Shown here: in pieces, positions 49,301-63,680 of the stretch
Layout of the letters: every line of letters starts with the position of its first letter
How positions within the stretch are numbered: the stretch's first letter is position 1
NCBI GenBank assembly: GCA_036583965.1
Contig: JAZBQD010000013.1
Location: 6,364,144-6,428,143, forward strand
From: Prunella strophiata
Lineage: Eukaryota; Chordata; Aves; Passeriformes; Prunellidae
Length of the DNA: 64,000 bases
Direction of reading: 5' to 3'
The notes under the pieces: model-generated
Told to the model about the DNA's origin: nothing
Database searches by the model: none
Seen by the model: the letters and a program-made list of their open reading frames with translations, nothing else
Made by a program: the position numbers and the translations under genes

Positions 49301-51412
49301 CCATCACATTTGGTACTTAACTTTCTCCAAAAACCCCTTCAGCATTGAACAGAAAGGACTTAGTGTTGTGTACACCACTTTTAAATATATGACTCAAAAT
49401 AAAAGATTATTAAGTATTTTTATGTTATGAAATATCCCCCAAAATTCAAGCTTAATTATTAATAGTCTGTATCATTTGTCAACTAGGATTCCTATTCCAC
49501 ACAGTGTAAGTATTTGGATAAGCCAAGTTACTGGAGAGCAGCTTAGTCCAAGAACTCCTAGTAGGGATCGCTATAATTCCTGCATTTACAAAGCAAATAT
49601 TACCTGAATATCAAATTAAAAAATTAATGGTTTTTTTTAACAGTTTAGGCTAAGCTTACACTTTAGACATAACTGTTCTTTCATGCCAGTTTGATCACAT
49701 AAATCTACATCTATTTTACACATGCATGTAGAATGCATTAGTTAAATACATTCATCTCCAAGCATACGAGCATTTGCTCATATACTGAACAGTTCAACTG
49801 TTAAAATGTGAGGGATATTGATGAAAAACTGGTTCCACATTTAACAGGTTGAATACTGATGATGCTTAATTCCCAATTTCTGGTACTGTTTCCTGTGTCT
49901 ATGATGTATTTACCAGTTAGTTTCTCTATGTTCTAATGAGTAACACTAACTACTATTTAGCAAACGGAGGGAAATTAACCCAAAGTTACAGACTGGAATT
50001 GCAGTTTACACATTTAACTTCAAGCTTCACTCCTCTCATCCCACCATAAACTACTCCTGACCAAAAATACAGTGAAAAATGCAACACTGTTTCACCACAT
50101 TAATTTGAAACTTTGAACAATTCTGCCGTACCTGAACTTGAACTCCCAGCCTTTGAATTTGTGCTGAACAGCCCCCATTGTACCGCGCTTTTATGCTGGC
50201 AGGAACTGAAGTGTCAATCTTTCATCAGATAATCAGATTATGCCATGTTCTGACCAAATTCATTAGGAAAACTTTTACCAACCCTATTATCTCAAACCAG
50301 AAAATCTAGATCAAAGTATAACCAATTTTACAGCACAATAAAACTGTTATAAATATTTAAACATTAATTAAATGTCCCCTTTTGTTAAAAGTAAATAAAT
50401 AATTGAAAGCTACCTCTGCTTATAAGTGCTATCGAATGCAACCACATTTATCACGTTTCTAAGAAAACCAGGTTCTATATATGGTGGAGAGTGGGGAGAA
50501 AAGCACTTAAAAGTCATTTGAGAAGATGGAGGGTGACTAGACTTTTAAATCACTTGCCTAAAGAAAGTCACACTGAGTGCTCATTCTGGTGACAAAGCCT
50601 TAATCCCTGAATGTCTTTGTTAACTCCATTCATGTTTGACAATTTTATCTACTTCATGCAGATGTGCTGGACGGACACTACATTCAGAAGGAGAGAAGAA
50701 ATCCTCTTTAAGGAAATCCATCGTTCTCAGTAAAAGCAATTGTATTGTAATATATTGTTTTGTTCCTGGAATATGCATGATCTTGTCTCCTAAAAAGGTG
50801 AATAACTGTAATTAACTTCAGCAGATGTATTTTCTGCTTGTTGATCAGATATGACATCTGTATAAACCAAACACTGAATTAAAGAGTACTTACTACTTTC
50901 CCTTGTCTCAGTTTCAGCTGGATAGCAAGCATGGCATAAGAAGGAATCAAAGAATTCATATTAATATAATTAACAGCAAGGAACCAATCTTAGACTAATC
51001 CATGAGCAGAAGCAGCGACAGGACAGTCATCAATACTGATTTCGCATATTTTTCAGTACTACAATCAGATTCTCCATCTGTAACTCAAACTTTAAAAGTA
51101 TGATAATTTACGGAAAGGAGATTAATTTAGCCATTTTGAGTCAAAGACTTATTTCATAGCTTCATCCCAAATCCTGTATATTGTTAGGATCCCTTTCCCC
51201 TTTGAAGACTTAGTGAATGATTGAAGCTTCTACTTTCTGAGAAACAGATAACACAAGACTAGTAATCTGACTCTAAGCCACTGGATAAAGGCAGTTTGTT
51301 TCCTCTTAGCCCATCTGTCAACACCTCTTCAGTAATTAGTCCTAATTATTACAAAGGGCTAGCCTCCCATTCGCATTATTAAATCAGAAATAGTATCATA
51401 GCCAGGTATCTT

Positions 51413-51604
51413 TCAACGCCTACCAGACTGGCGACCTTCGATTTCATTGAATCTTCTATCAGTATCCGCCTTTGGAAGAGCCTCGGCAGTAATTTTAGCA
51501 TCAGCTTCAAAGATGCAGATCCCACAGTGGAATTCCAGGGATGCATTCATATACACACCCACATCATGTGACAGGAGAGCAAGCAACACAATTGACCTTT
51601 GCAT
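51413..51604 (-). other. Unrecognised 63-codon open frame in a motif-dense block
   Basis: The - strand frame begins MQRSIVLLALLSHDVGVYMN and ends EIEGRQSGRR. I recognise no family. No poly(A), splice pair or neighbour supports a gene, and the block around it looks more like conserved non-coding DNA. Confidence 0.2.
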
Positions 51605-53199
51605 TGTTCTCTAAACTCCTGTGATATAAAACACACATTTCTATTTTACACAATGGAACTGGGTTTTGCCTGCGTGCTTCGAAGCGCTCCTTTGAACTAA
51701 ATGCTGATAGGAAGAATAGTGAAACCGTGTATAAAGATGAAGGTCAAATCTTTGTTAGGAAAACAATACATCTGAAATGTTTTTTCAGAGCAAGATAAAT
51801 TTGCAAGGAGTAAACAGTAACTAAAAATATTCATAAATGTATTGAAGTGTGAAGATTTAAAAGGTTTCTTTTGTTTATTTTTGCCATATAGCTGAAGTAC
51901 TTCCTCAGAGAAGTGGAAAACAAAAGGATGATGACATCCAAATTCTCACAGAACCAAAGCTCAGTCAGCTGAGGCTTTAGTCAGACTGCTTTAAGCTCTT
52001 TATCTGCATTAACATTTACTTCATTGAAACAAGAGAAGATATTCCTAAGAATCAAACACTCCATTTCTTTTCATTAAAAGCCAAACGTGTTTCCCAATTA
52101 CACACCTGAGACCAAAAGTGAGGATTTGTTTATGGTGGATTTCTCATCAACAGCAGAGTACCACCAGTTTCCACAGACAAAATGAGCCGACCTGAGCTGC
52201 ACTCATACAGTTTATGGCTCATGTAAGTGCTCCTGCTAAAAGCTTGTGCCCAGAGTAAGGAGCTACACATAATATTCAGAAGTCTCCATATGAACAAAGC
52301 CCATATTGTCTGATTAAAGCAAAGAATGTTTTTGTTAATATGCTTAATGTTACCAAGGAAAAAAAAAAGCATACAGAAGACTTTTTACAGATACAGATAT
52401 CTTTTATAAAAAACCTTGACCCAAACACATATTAAAGAACTTTTCTGTGTCCTATATTAAAGTGAAATAGTGATCCCCTCCTCCCCTGCCCCCTTTCTTT
52501 GCAGGTCTCCTCCAGATGCTACAGATGCAATAAAAGAGTGAGCTGCTATGCAAGAAGCAGTAGCCTGAAGCCTGTGGGGGAGTTGGGTAGGCACAGAACT
52601 GAGTGGCTGGTGAGGATGCTCCAAACTGCAGGGATGCCATCCCAGCTCTGAGTGTCATTAAAGCCCAGTGCTTAGAATAGGGACCATGACCCAAATTCTA
52701 GGTCCCTGATCTGTGGATGTGGCTGGCCCTAAGTCCCAGTTGATTCATTGGTTCAATTTGGCCTATCTGGAACTAGCACAAAGACATCTCAGTAGCACAC
52801 AGTACTGGAGCATGAAGAAACTACTCAGATCCAGCTCCCTGCATACTTGTCCTGCATACCTTCCTGCCAGAGCACTCATGGCACCACACAGCTTCACTGC
52901 ACCTGGATAGCTTTTCCCTTCTGAGATAACCAAAACTCACTGCCAAGAAAAATAAACACACAAACTTAAAATTCATTTTCCAAGTTGTACATTTTCCAAA
53001 CAAATGCCATGTTAGTGACATGCACAGTAACAGGCAGGCATTTGACTATCAATGGATCAGACTTAAAAACACATTAATACTTCAGGTATCAACAATAGAG
53101 TATTAACATGCTACCATTTTTTTCTTGATTATCCTTATGAGAATTCAATGCACTAACAATAAAACCCTTTCAAAGCAGAACATAGTGTGGTACTGTATG

Positions 53200-54010
53200 G
53201 CAGAAAAAAATGCCCTGCAAGGTCGGATGACTGGTCCCATCTGGCCTAGTACTGACTTCCACCAGTGCCATGCTATTTAGAAATACTGTTTAGGAAAAAG
53301 ACAGAAGCCTGGCTGCTTTTGGGGTCAATTTCTCCTGCCCCCCACACACCCACTGCTCCCCCAAACCCCCATGCACAATGATGTTACAGAACACACAACT
53401 TCACTGTCCATTTGCAGTTCTGGTTTTGTCTATAAAATTATCTGACCTCTTTTGAACCTGCTGATATCCTTGCCTTTGCTACCTACCATGGCAAAAACAT
53501 TCTCTACCTGGAGTTCCAAAAAACAAAGGACTACCTTCTTTTCTTTGTTTTAAACCTGATCTCCTACTACCTTTACTGAGTGCCCTCCAGTTTTTACACT
53601 GCAGGATTTGGAGGGCAACAGTTTCACATCCGGCTTTTTCATCACTTTCATGATTTTGTAAATCTCAACGATAAATATCTGTCTTTCTCTAAACTGAAGA
53701 GTACCAGACTTTTCAATCTCTCCTCATATGACAGTTGTTCAATTTCCCCAAATTGTGTCAGTTGCCATTTTCTGCACCATCTGTAACTCCACTAAATCCA
53801 TCTGGAAAAGCAGAGAACTGAATACAGTACTTCTGATATGAGTCCAATGAGCTTTTCTAAGTAGTACAGTGACATCCTTGATGAGATAAATCTTCACTAA
53901 CGTCAAAAATCCCATGTCACTTTCAAGAGAAAAGTTATTTCTTCGTACAACAGAGATAATTCCAGCTAATACACCTGGCACAGGAAGTTATCTTTGTTTT
54001 CAATAGTTGG
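53200..54010 (-). mobile_element. Ancient CR1/L3-type LINE fragment
   Basis: In order on the + strand: catctggcctagtactgact, ttttgaacctgctgatatcc, tttgttttaaacctgatctc, gagtgccctccagtttt, tcatgattttgtaaatctc, ctctaaactgaagagtacc, aatctctcctcatatgacag, and a diverged tail. The same order is seen in old CR1 copies of turtles and crocodilians (antisense). It is heavily mutated and carries no open frame. Its ends are approximate. Confidence 0.75.
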
Positions 54011-57000
54011 GGATTTCTCCTGCAGAGCAAGCCAACAGAGAAAAGGCTAAGTGTAAGTGTACTATCCAAGGAGCTACATCCGGAAGAAATAGCATAATAT
54101 TTGAATAGCACTTCCTGAAACACCTAGACTTCCTGGAATTAGCAGTTAAAATCCCAGAGGAATTGGTAACATTCTTTGACAACCCAAGCCTAGCAGACTG
54201 CTGCCCAACACCACTGTGTAGCTTTCAGGGAAGAATTTTAAAGGTCCTATCTGCTCGACATCAATGCTTGAGAACTCTGGTCCATTTTTATAAGCTATAT
54301 GCCCTGTAGCTTCCCTCGCTGATGTGGGCCAAAATCCCTCTTATATATCATGCTAGGAGCTGCTTCTCTCCATTCCCAGCTACATCCATTTAAATGGCAT
54401 ATTCTAGTGGTAAAACAAATCCTTCCCTATTCTAAGTTTACTTTGTATTATGCAGAAATCTTGGACTGGCAATGAGTTGCATTGATTTTCATTTAATGTC
54501 ATTAACTTCCATGGAAGTGTTTGGGTCAAAGAGAGGCAGCAACTATAAAAGCATATGTGCACAATGCAATCTCAAAAGAAAACAGAAATCAGAGTCCAGC
54601 AGCAGGAACAAAAGGAAATATATCTTTGTTCCAGCTGCATGAGCCACCCAAGCACTGAGGAGAACAGTGCTGACATCTCCCTGAGACTGTGCACGACAGC
54701 ACTGCAACGGAACCACAGCCTTGCCTCGGCCTCACTTCGGCCACCACATGCCCAAGTCAAATTGGCAGTGAGATGGATGGATCCCAGGGCCTTTGCCTGG
54801 CAGTTTTGCTCAAGTGCAGAGAGAAAGTTGAGGCCCCATGTCCCAGTGCAGTCCTCACAAGAAGAATGAGGTCTGGGCTTCCCGACGTGGTTAGCAAACA
54901 ACCTCTGCAAAGTGTATACTCATTTTCAGATACTGCAAATTAAAATGTTTTGTAGAAATGCACTTCTGCAGTTTCCTCAGTTCCCTCCAAGGTTCAAAAT
55001 GTTTACAAACATCAATACTTACACAAGGGTAGCACCACGAAACTAACACTGATTTTAAAGAGATTACTTGCACAGTGAAGTTGTTCAAACACATCGTCAA
55101 CAGCCACGGCATATTAACTTACCAACTGACTTCAGCTCTCTTAGAAGAGAGAAGTCTTCATTATAATGTGATTTGTATAAAACCAGACTATAGTTTAACC
55201 TGCAAGATCTCTGGTATGCTCCCTTCAAAAATCTGCAAGTACTAGTTTCACGGAAGAAGTCTGTGCCAAAGTATATTATACCTACTATGGCAATAAATTC
55301 TTCATGGATGAGGTTTTACACATAAATTACCTTCATTTGCAGTCTCTGAATGCTCTTCTAAATTTTATGGGATAATATGAATTATGAGCACCCATGTATT
55401 TCTTGTAGCTATATAGTGAGACATATTTTTTCTACTACTTTGCAAAAGATTATGCAAGTGAGTTATACTCTACACCTCTCTCCCTCCACCCTCATTGAAC
55501 AAAGGTGATAACACAAACCAGTCAGCTGCTTATGAGAAGTGTTTGGTCTGCTATAAAGATATGTATGTATTAGTTAGTCTAACTAGGATTAAATGTAAAT
55601 CACATGGTTAAACAAAAGCACTAAACATATCAGAAAGGTTTTTCCTAAACCTTATAATCTTAGGTTTCTTAACCTGGGTTATTTCTTGGTTTAGTTATTG
55701 AGTACATTTATGGTTTGGCAAAATAACTGTTTTTAAATAAACTGTACATTTAAAAAGCACAATTTATATTTATTTGAAGTTACCATTGTAATTTTTACAA
55801 AACTTGGCTGGGTTTCAGTGGCTGGGCTTTAGGTATTTTGCTGGTTCTGCTGGATTTCTAAAACCCTAGAGAACTGGGAATGGAATGAGTCTGTTCACTG
55901 TTATTATTAGTCTCTAATAAACACTGTTGGGGACCCACTGGAACCTAAATCCTAGCCATTCTTCATATATCTGTTGAAGACTGGGGGCTTTGGACTCAGT
56001 TCATACACAACATTTGCCTCAGAAGCAAGGTTCCAGGTTTCCACAGGAGCTCTAATTTCACGAATCACTAGAAACATGAACTGGCAAACAGTACATGGAT
56101 CCCAATTCTATGAATTGCTCTAACCCCAGTATCTGAAACAGCTTAGTAGTTTCCTGAACACCTTCACAGGAACAGGCCCAGGATCAGTCATTGTTCCAAA
56201 AGGACACATCAGTGGTCAGCTGTACTGAATAGCACCTACTGACAGCCACTGAACCTGAGAGGCCAAAGACAGCAGGAATGGAACATGTGGTGTGGGAACA
56301 CTTGCCCTGCTCCCACGACAGCGGGCAAAGGATCAGGCAAGAAGGCTCATAACAAGATCAGACAAAAGAGAAAACACTGAATCATGTTAAAGTAATTACC
56401 AGAAAATAAGACTTCTGCAAAATATTTGCAATCAGCTCGCTGGAGCCTTCAGGCTCAGTCTTGCACTGGGCTGCCTGTAGCAGCACCACCCCAGGAGGCG
56501 CTCCAGGAAGAACGGGTGACTCAGTCACAGTTCCTCCCTGGCTCCTTCCTCCCGCATGGCACAACAAATAACTGCACCCTGTCCCAGTTACTGCCAACCA
56601 GCCTGACAGCACAGCCAGCCACAGCCCTGCTCCCCCTCTGCCTGCCCTGCTCCTGGGACAGTGAGGGCACACAGACCCCACTGTCTCTTTACCCCAGTGT
56701 CTCTCCTCTCCCATCTCCCCACACCCAAAACTGCTGTCTGAAGCGGCCATATGGGACACATTTACTTCTCACTACTGCCCTAGGGTGCTACTAGGAACAG
56801 GAACAATCTAGCATGGAGATAGCATCAGCATGAAAGAGAAGAGAATCCTAGTAGGGAAGAACATATATCGTCACTAGATAATGATAACCACATTTAATGG
56901 GCACTAGCATGAAGGCATGAATTTCAGAGATTTCCTACCTTGTTTTAAAAAATAGAGGGCTTATTATAAAAATGCCGAATTACACCATCAGGCACGATAC

Positions 57001-57799
57001 AATATTTATGCTGAAAGACCACTATAATTAAATGCTAAATGCTGATTTCAATTATTTGGCAGTGGAGCAATAAAATAAGCAAATACCTTTAAAACATTAT
57101 TTTCATAGACAAATTGCAGAATACAAAAGTAGCTAAAAAAGTACCTGTTAGGACCTCAGACATCCCATAGTAAGACTTAAGCTGCAAGGATTCTCAGATC
57201 CATTTTTTTGCTGCAAGGCTTACAGTGGAGCTAGTATATGGGAAAAGAGTGAATTCCTGCCCTGACGGGGTTAGTTACGATATCACCTAGAATTAGACAT
57301 TCGGGAAAAACAAAGGCACATATAGAGGCTAAAAATAGTGAAGATCTGAAGCAGTGAGGCAGTTCAATCCACAGGGGCCACATCTGCACATGCCCCTCCA
57401 CTGAAGGACCTAAGCTGTGTTCATTGGTGTTGGAAAACCTTAGAAGATTATATTAAAAATATTTAAAATTGAAAAAATAGTTCCAAGACATAATGTTTCT
57501 TGAGAAATAGCATTCAAATCACAAGAAATCAAGGGCATTCACAGTAGATATTCTCAATAATCTATCTGTCATAGACAGCAGAAAAAAGGCTTCCACATTA
57601 AATATTACTAATTTTGTTCTGGGGCTAAGTAACACTCCTGGATAACTGGTGATAAAAACAACCAGCAAGCAGGGCTGAAGCTGTGGAAAACCAGGTGCTA
57701 TACTATCCTTAAGAAGGATGCAGTGCTCACTGTCCTGACCAGGGATAGGACTCTGTCAGTCAGTGATATGAAAGTGGCCATTGCCACCTTCCTTTCTTT

Positions 57800-57823
57800 T
57801 TGGTGTAACTGATGTTACACCAA
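57800..57823. repeat. Perfect inverted repeat, 10-base arms, 4-base loop
   Basis: TTGGTGTAAC (57,800-57,809), loop TGAT, GTTACACCAA (57,814-57,823). The flanks continue the symmetry weakly (ctttct / ggaaag). The arms contain GGTGTAA, one base from the T-box half-site GGTGTGA. Confidence 0.9.
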
Positions 57824-58023
57824 GGAAAGACCTCCAGCACAGCTCCGAATTTGCAAGGCTCAAGTGCTGTCAGTGTGCCAGACTCACCATTACAAGGGCA
57901 AAATAATGGATGGATGGGGAGCTTCTAGACTGCCTTCACTCCAGCTGTTAGCCTTGCAGAGGTCGGGATGGATGATACTCAAAAATTCTTCACATTTGGT
58001 ATTACATTAAGAATTCTTCTATC

Positions 58024-58049
58024 AAAAAAAAAAAAAAAAAAAAAAAAAA
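58024..58049. repeat. poly(A) tract, 26 bases
   Basis: Uninterrupted A run; no retrocopy or SINE body is seen before it. Confidence 0.95.
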
Positions 58050-61000
58050 GAAGAATGCAGCCCACTTCCATTCATGTTTCTGACAAACTCTTGCTTTTCT
58101 TGATAGATTTTTAGCTAAAAGAAAAACTGAGTTAGAGATTTCCAGTTCAAACTAAATGTCCTATAAACTAAATACGGCTGATTATTCCTTGCTTCCTTAC
58201 ATCCTTCTCATTTACCAAGAACAAAACAAAACTTGTTGGAGAACACATTTTAAGGCAAGAATAATGACCATCCCCAACCTCACTGTTCCATTTTTATTGC
58301 AAATAAAACAACCCTGAAGGTCTTCCATTAGCTTCAGAGGCTGGGAGGGAGTGGGAAGAATGATGTGTTACACTACAGTGGAGGAAGTACATACGCCAAC
58401 TGGAAAAATGGACTATAAAAAGCTTTTCTTACACAAACATGAGGAAGCAACCAACACCCTCAATTGTTGAAGTGAAAGCAGGGAGGCCTAAACACATTAC
58501 TAGAGAAAAAAAATTAAATTAAAAAAGTTCTGCAATGTGTCACGTGTTCCCAATTACTCTCAGATTTGAGAGCCTGGTTCAATAAGGTCTGACTGTTACC
58601 AAGAGCAAAAGAGCACAAATGCTGTGGACCTGTAGCAGGCTGGAGACCCTGCTCACACTATCATTTGGTATTTTGGCACAGCACTATGGACTCTCTCCCT
58701 CTCTGCAACCTACTGCAAGTTGGGTGAGGAGCCCTCTGCATCTGGAGCAAAGGATCAGTGTGCAAAACCAGGCCACGGTGCTGCACTGCAGGAAAGGTGA
58801 TGCCACCAGGGCAAGCACTTCTGCTCCAAGGGTCTTTCCTAACCAGCAGCATCCCCAGCTGCATGTCAGGAACGTGGTTCACCCAGCTCAGAACCAGTGT
58901 GGCACACAGGGGCAAGAATTCAAAGTACAGCTTCAGAAGGTGAAACAGGCTCATTACAGAAGAGATTTATTAGAGCAAATAGCTAAATACTGGCAGGACA
59001 GAGGTGCAAATTCTAACAAGGCAGACTGAGGAAAAAGGAGGTGGACAGTGAAGTTGGCCACACTGATTTTACATCCTTTGGAGAGACTGCTTCCTGGCCC
59101 TCTGCACTGGACAACACTCAGTTGGAACAGCCATCCCCAGCACAGGCTCATGCACTTCCATGCCCCAAGAAACAGTCCCATACCCCACAGTACTCTGATC
59201 CCTAGCAGCATAAAGCCTCTAAGAGGTACAACCAAAAGAGAGCTCCCACAATGATCTACTGCCACTTCAGTAGTCTTGTATTTTCCCATTAAGGTCATTT
59301 TCCTTGTCCATAAACATACATTGATTCATGGCATTTAACAAAGTCATAGTTACAGAGCTTGAACTTGTCAACAATTATTTAGTGAGTGCAATAGAGCTAG
59401 GTCAGAATACAGATACACAATCCAGTGATCCCACTAGTCCTTACAAAATCATTCCTTCCCCAGCACCCACTGTGTGAAAGGACATTAAAGGTAGAGGTTA
59501 GGGCATGCAATGAATCTGTAGCTTCAGACTTAATTTCACTTAGAAATTTCTTACATGGTTTTGAGTATCTACCACTTGTAAACAACTGCAAATCAAAACC
59601 AGAGATGCCATCACACAATATTCAAGTGGAAAGCAGATAGCCCACATTCTCTCCCACCCCCAGAACATGTCAAATTGTTTTGGAATTTTTGAAAATAACA
59701 AGAAACACACTAAACATTTGGACAATGCAGACCTACCAATCTGGGATAAAATGTAGTCTTCTTCCCCTGCTGCTTACTTAGGGAAGGTGTTATCATTGCT
59801 TTGCCCAGAACACACAGACAGCAACACAGCTTAGCACTTCAAACACCAGGAGAGTCAACACAGCAGAAACCAGCCTGCTTTGTCCCTGGCATTAATGGTC
59901 AATGCAAAACAGGATACTGGATTCTTGAACATGTTTTCTTTATTCTGCAGAAGGCATATGAAGGAGTTCTGACAGGCCATTCTCCCTCCTGATTTCAAAC
60001 TGAGAATTCATGGCTTTACAGAGCTGTGCTCAGACATAGCTCTGAGGAACCTCATTCCTATTCTCCCACCTTTATGTCTGTGCTCACTTTATCTCATTGT
60101 CTGGGTGGGTTTGTGGTTGGCTGCTGTTGTTTTTTAAGTGTGTCCATGGGTCTCTCCACAGCTCACACTGTGTACACTTAAAGTCCTTGATAAATCTTGT
60201 TGGCAGCTCTACTTTTCCCACCTCCTAACACTGACTAGGACAGTCCTTCTCTTAAGTAAGTCTCACTGCTTTCGCACAGCAAAACTGGCACTGTCAACTG
60301 CCAACTGACTCCCAACAATTTATTTCTATGTGCACAGCATCATACAATTTTACAACGTGAATTAAGAAAAAATAATCCTCAACTCTTAAATAATTCTCCT
60401 TCTTCTAGAGGTGAAGAAGTTCCTTCCTTGATATTCAAACTCAAATGTCAATGATAGAAACTTGCATTTTAAGAAGAGGCAAGCAGAAATTTCTCATCAA
60501 CTGAACACGTCGTGCTATGCTTCTGGGCATGCATTACAGTATCTTTTTCGCATCACACCTACTCTACTAAATATACAAAACACTGTGCAAGTGATAGTTT
60601 TGTCAGCCACCAGCTAATCAAATGAAAAATTATTAGGCTTAGAAAAATAATAAAAGCAGAAGCCAGCTGTGCATTTGTTGGATGAAAATCCCAGTGTCTC
60701 CCATGTTAGCTCATGTGTATTTCAATTTCTGGGAAGAAAATAATGGGAGTTTCTCCACCCTTTCTCATGTGAGCCATAAAACAGATTTATTACCTAGGAT
60801 ATATTCTGTGTTTTCTCCTGAGGAAAAAAGAAAGTGGTGGAACAAGTTCATTTTTTTCCCTTCTAAAACAAGGATTTTCTTTATAATAAACACAGAGCTT
60901 AATTTTGGTATCATATGGCCCTTCTATTTAATGCTCTGGTCACACTTTTTGCCTTTCTAAATCTTGAATTGTTGCATTTTCATTTCAGTGGGGAATCTAC

Positions 61001-63620
61001 AGCTGCTCCAGCTGTCTGAGTGTGAAAAGTCTGTCCTAAGACTCCTATCTGGTGTTTTAAAGCAAAATCCTTCCCTCCCCTAAATCAAAGAAATTTAGCA
61101 TCTACTGAAAAACTATGGAATAACTAAAACAAAAAGAAAAGCTAAACATTAGTCTATGTTTCTTTTTCATATCGTTCTTGCTCCGCTTTACCTTACACTC
61201 AACTGTCACCCAGCAGCTCTGGGAAACTCAGGCTGCAGACCCAGAGGTTTAGGACAGGGTTGCATCTCATCTGGGAAGGTTATCCTGTACAAACAACTAT
61301 TTTTTTACTGTAATGGTCACCTTATGACCTTTAAAATAAATCATGAGAAAGAAGATTTGCTGACTAAAAGATTTTTTTTCTCCTAAAACTCTTAATTTGC
61401 TCACAGTGTCATGTTACGGTTCTAAAGACCTGTGCTGGTAAATCCATTTACAGAAAAGGTGACTTCCTCTGGAACTTTCACTTTTGAGATGCAGAAGAGA
61501 CTGATTCCTATTTTAAACACTTCTGAATCATTACATACCCTGGATCCTCCAGTTTAGTGGTCTGGAAACTTTCAAGGCTAAGATATTCCTTTTTTAAATG
61601 ACATCCAGTAACAAGGCATTTTAAGTAAATCTGTTGGCTCTGATATTTGTAGCCTAAATGTGTTCTACAGCCTCCCATTGCTAACCAGCACCTCTTGTTT
61701 AATGAGTCACTTTCCTCAACACAGCAAACCTGACATCTCTCAAAGTTTCAGTTCTTTCAAATAATCCCATGATATATGAGCGTTTACACCAAGTCATAAA
61801 TGCCAGTGAGACAATTTTTGAAATGATGAACATTAGCTGCATATAATTAAAATGTACCATAGGAAGTGCATTCATTACAGTTGTGAAATTATTTTATTGC
61901 TTATGAAAATTTTAAAAAAATGCACTTTTAATGATATGACTGTGCCAGCACAGAGCTCAAAAGGAAGCTGGCTTGCTTGGGCAAAAAATTGTGCAGGTTT
62001 TTATTGAAGATTTGTTTCATTCTCATTGTTTTGTGATCACTTACACTGTTCCACAGAGACCAGTAATTTGGAAACTAAAACCCCAGTAACTGAAGAGTTT
62101 TCAACCTATTACTAATTTGAAATCCTTCATTTGTACTACCAAGTATATTTTAGTGCTGTCAAACTGCAGTCTTACAAAGAGAGCATAAATGCATCCACAC
62201 AGATATTCTGGGGAGGAAAACACTATTATTGCCACTAAACTTACCTTTTTCCTTTATAAAGACATACAAACACAAAGAACATGCAATACTGTGTTGAGAT
62301 TCCAAATTTGTACAGAAGTATCAGCACTACAACTCAAAAAGGGTATCCAAAAAGCAAACTTCAACCTTTTTTTTAATTAAGTTTGTCTTCACAAAGCCAG
62401 AAATAGCACTACTATAATCCAGCTGCAACACGACAATTTATTACAGAAGAACAGTCATAGTAGCTGTTTTTTCCCAATGAAGACAGTGCTTCATAGAATA
62501 TAATTTAAAAAAATCAGAATCTTCAGGGTTAAGTTTCCCATCTGAGCTAATTAGCAATGACTGGTTTACAGTTACTACTTATACAATGAAACAGTACATT
62601 GTTATGGCTGAGCTTGCAGAGAAATAGTACTCAAATTAAAAATAAGACCTATACAAACACAAAGCATAATACAAGCCTGATGTACTTTGTGGTAGAGAGC
62701 CAAACAAATGTGTCTCTTTAGAATGTAATAATATATACGGGTCAGTAATTCAACAGTTCTTAGCAAAAAGAAACTCACAGTATTCTAAAATGCTCAGAAA
62801 AGGCATAAAGTCAACAGATCTGCTCCATAAATACCTTACAATTCCAACACTGCAACTTCAAGTGCTTAAAAATAAGTCTCTACACCAATTAACCAAAATC
62901 AGACAATCTATCTGATATTAGAAACCGGCATTCTATTCCAGTGCATGTACCAGCATAATTTCCATCTGCAGAATCTTTATAACTGATAGTCACACATCCA
63001 AGCCAGAATAAACAGAATTAGACTTGCTGATCGCAGAGTATTTTTAAAACAAGAAAAAACTAATTTACCTGTAAATCAATGGAAACGTTAATAGGAATCA
63101 TTAAAAAACAAGAAGTTGCTCCAGCAGCTTAAAAAAAAAATTCTAGTAATTTAGTTACAAATAAAATTGTTAAAGATTCCTTATACTTCCTGTAACTTAG
63201 GCAGACAGGACGCATTTTCTATTACATTTCCCAGTCATGGAGCCCTCTCTAAAAGCTGCTAAAATTGGGGGTTACTGGAAGGAGCTTCAGAAGGATGACC
63301 GGTCATAAAGAGACTGTGCTAAAAAGTGTGGCAAAATGCTCCTCAAAACAATTCCCATAGGAAAAAGTTAAATACATATTTCCATCTCGTGTGGTCTGTT
63401 TTTTCCAGAGCACACACCATGCATGCTCTTTACCTTTTTCATTTCAAAATGAAGCTGCTGAATCTAGAACCGCGATTGTTTCCTACTCTAAACTGGCATT
63501 TAAAGGAGTTCTACAAGGCAGTTTCCTTATTTTAAACAACCAGCACTACTGAGGAGAAAAACACAGCAAAAGAACGCCCATGTCGGAGGTCAGCGCTGCC
63601 CGAGCCGGTGACAGGCGCTG

Positions 63621-63635
63621 CCGCCAGAGGGCGAC
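63621..63635 (+). promoter_or_regulatory. CTCF-like motif in a CpG-rich patch
   Basis: CCGCCAGAGGGCGAC matches the CTCF core pattern CCNNNAGRGGGCRS closely. It lies in a 130-base CpG-rich patch (63,570-63,700) that stands out from AT-rich DNA. Motif match only. Confidence 0.55.
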
Positions 63636-63680
63636 AGCGAGCGAGCCGGCAGAGCCCGCTCCGAGCCCAGCCCGGGCCCA

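Larger units (their letters stand above)
39830..53200. other. 5' side of GNB1L: long intron or intergenic DNA, no coding exon seen
   Basis: AT-rich, low in repeats apart from a CR1 piece at 40,315-40,396. Several stretches (45.85-46.5, 47.09-47.35, 50.13-50.26, 51.35-51.70 kb) are rich in homeodomain- or E-box-like words and in scattered CpG, and look like conserved non-coding DNA. That is appearance, not alignment. Confidence 0.6.

Noticed and set aside
58619..59029. 136-codon + strand open frame
   Set aside because: Not similar to any family I know; no promoter or retroelement context. Left as a possible chance frame.
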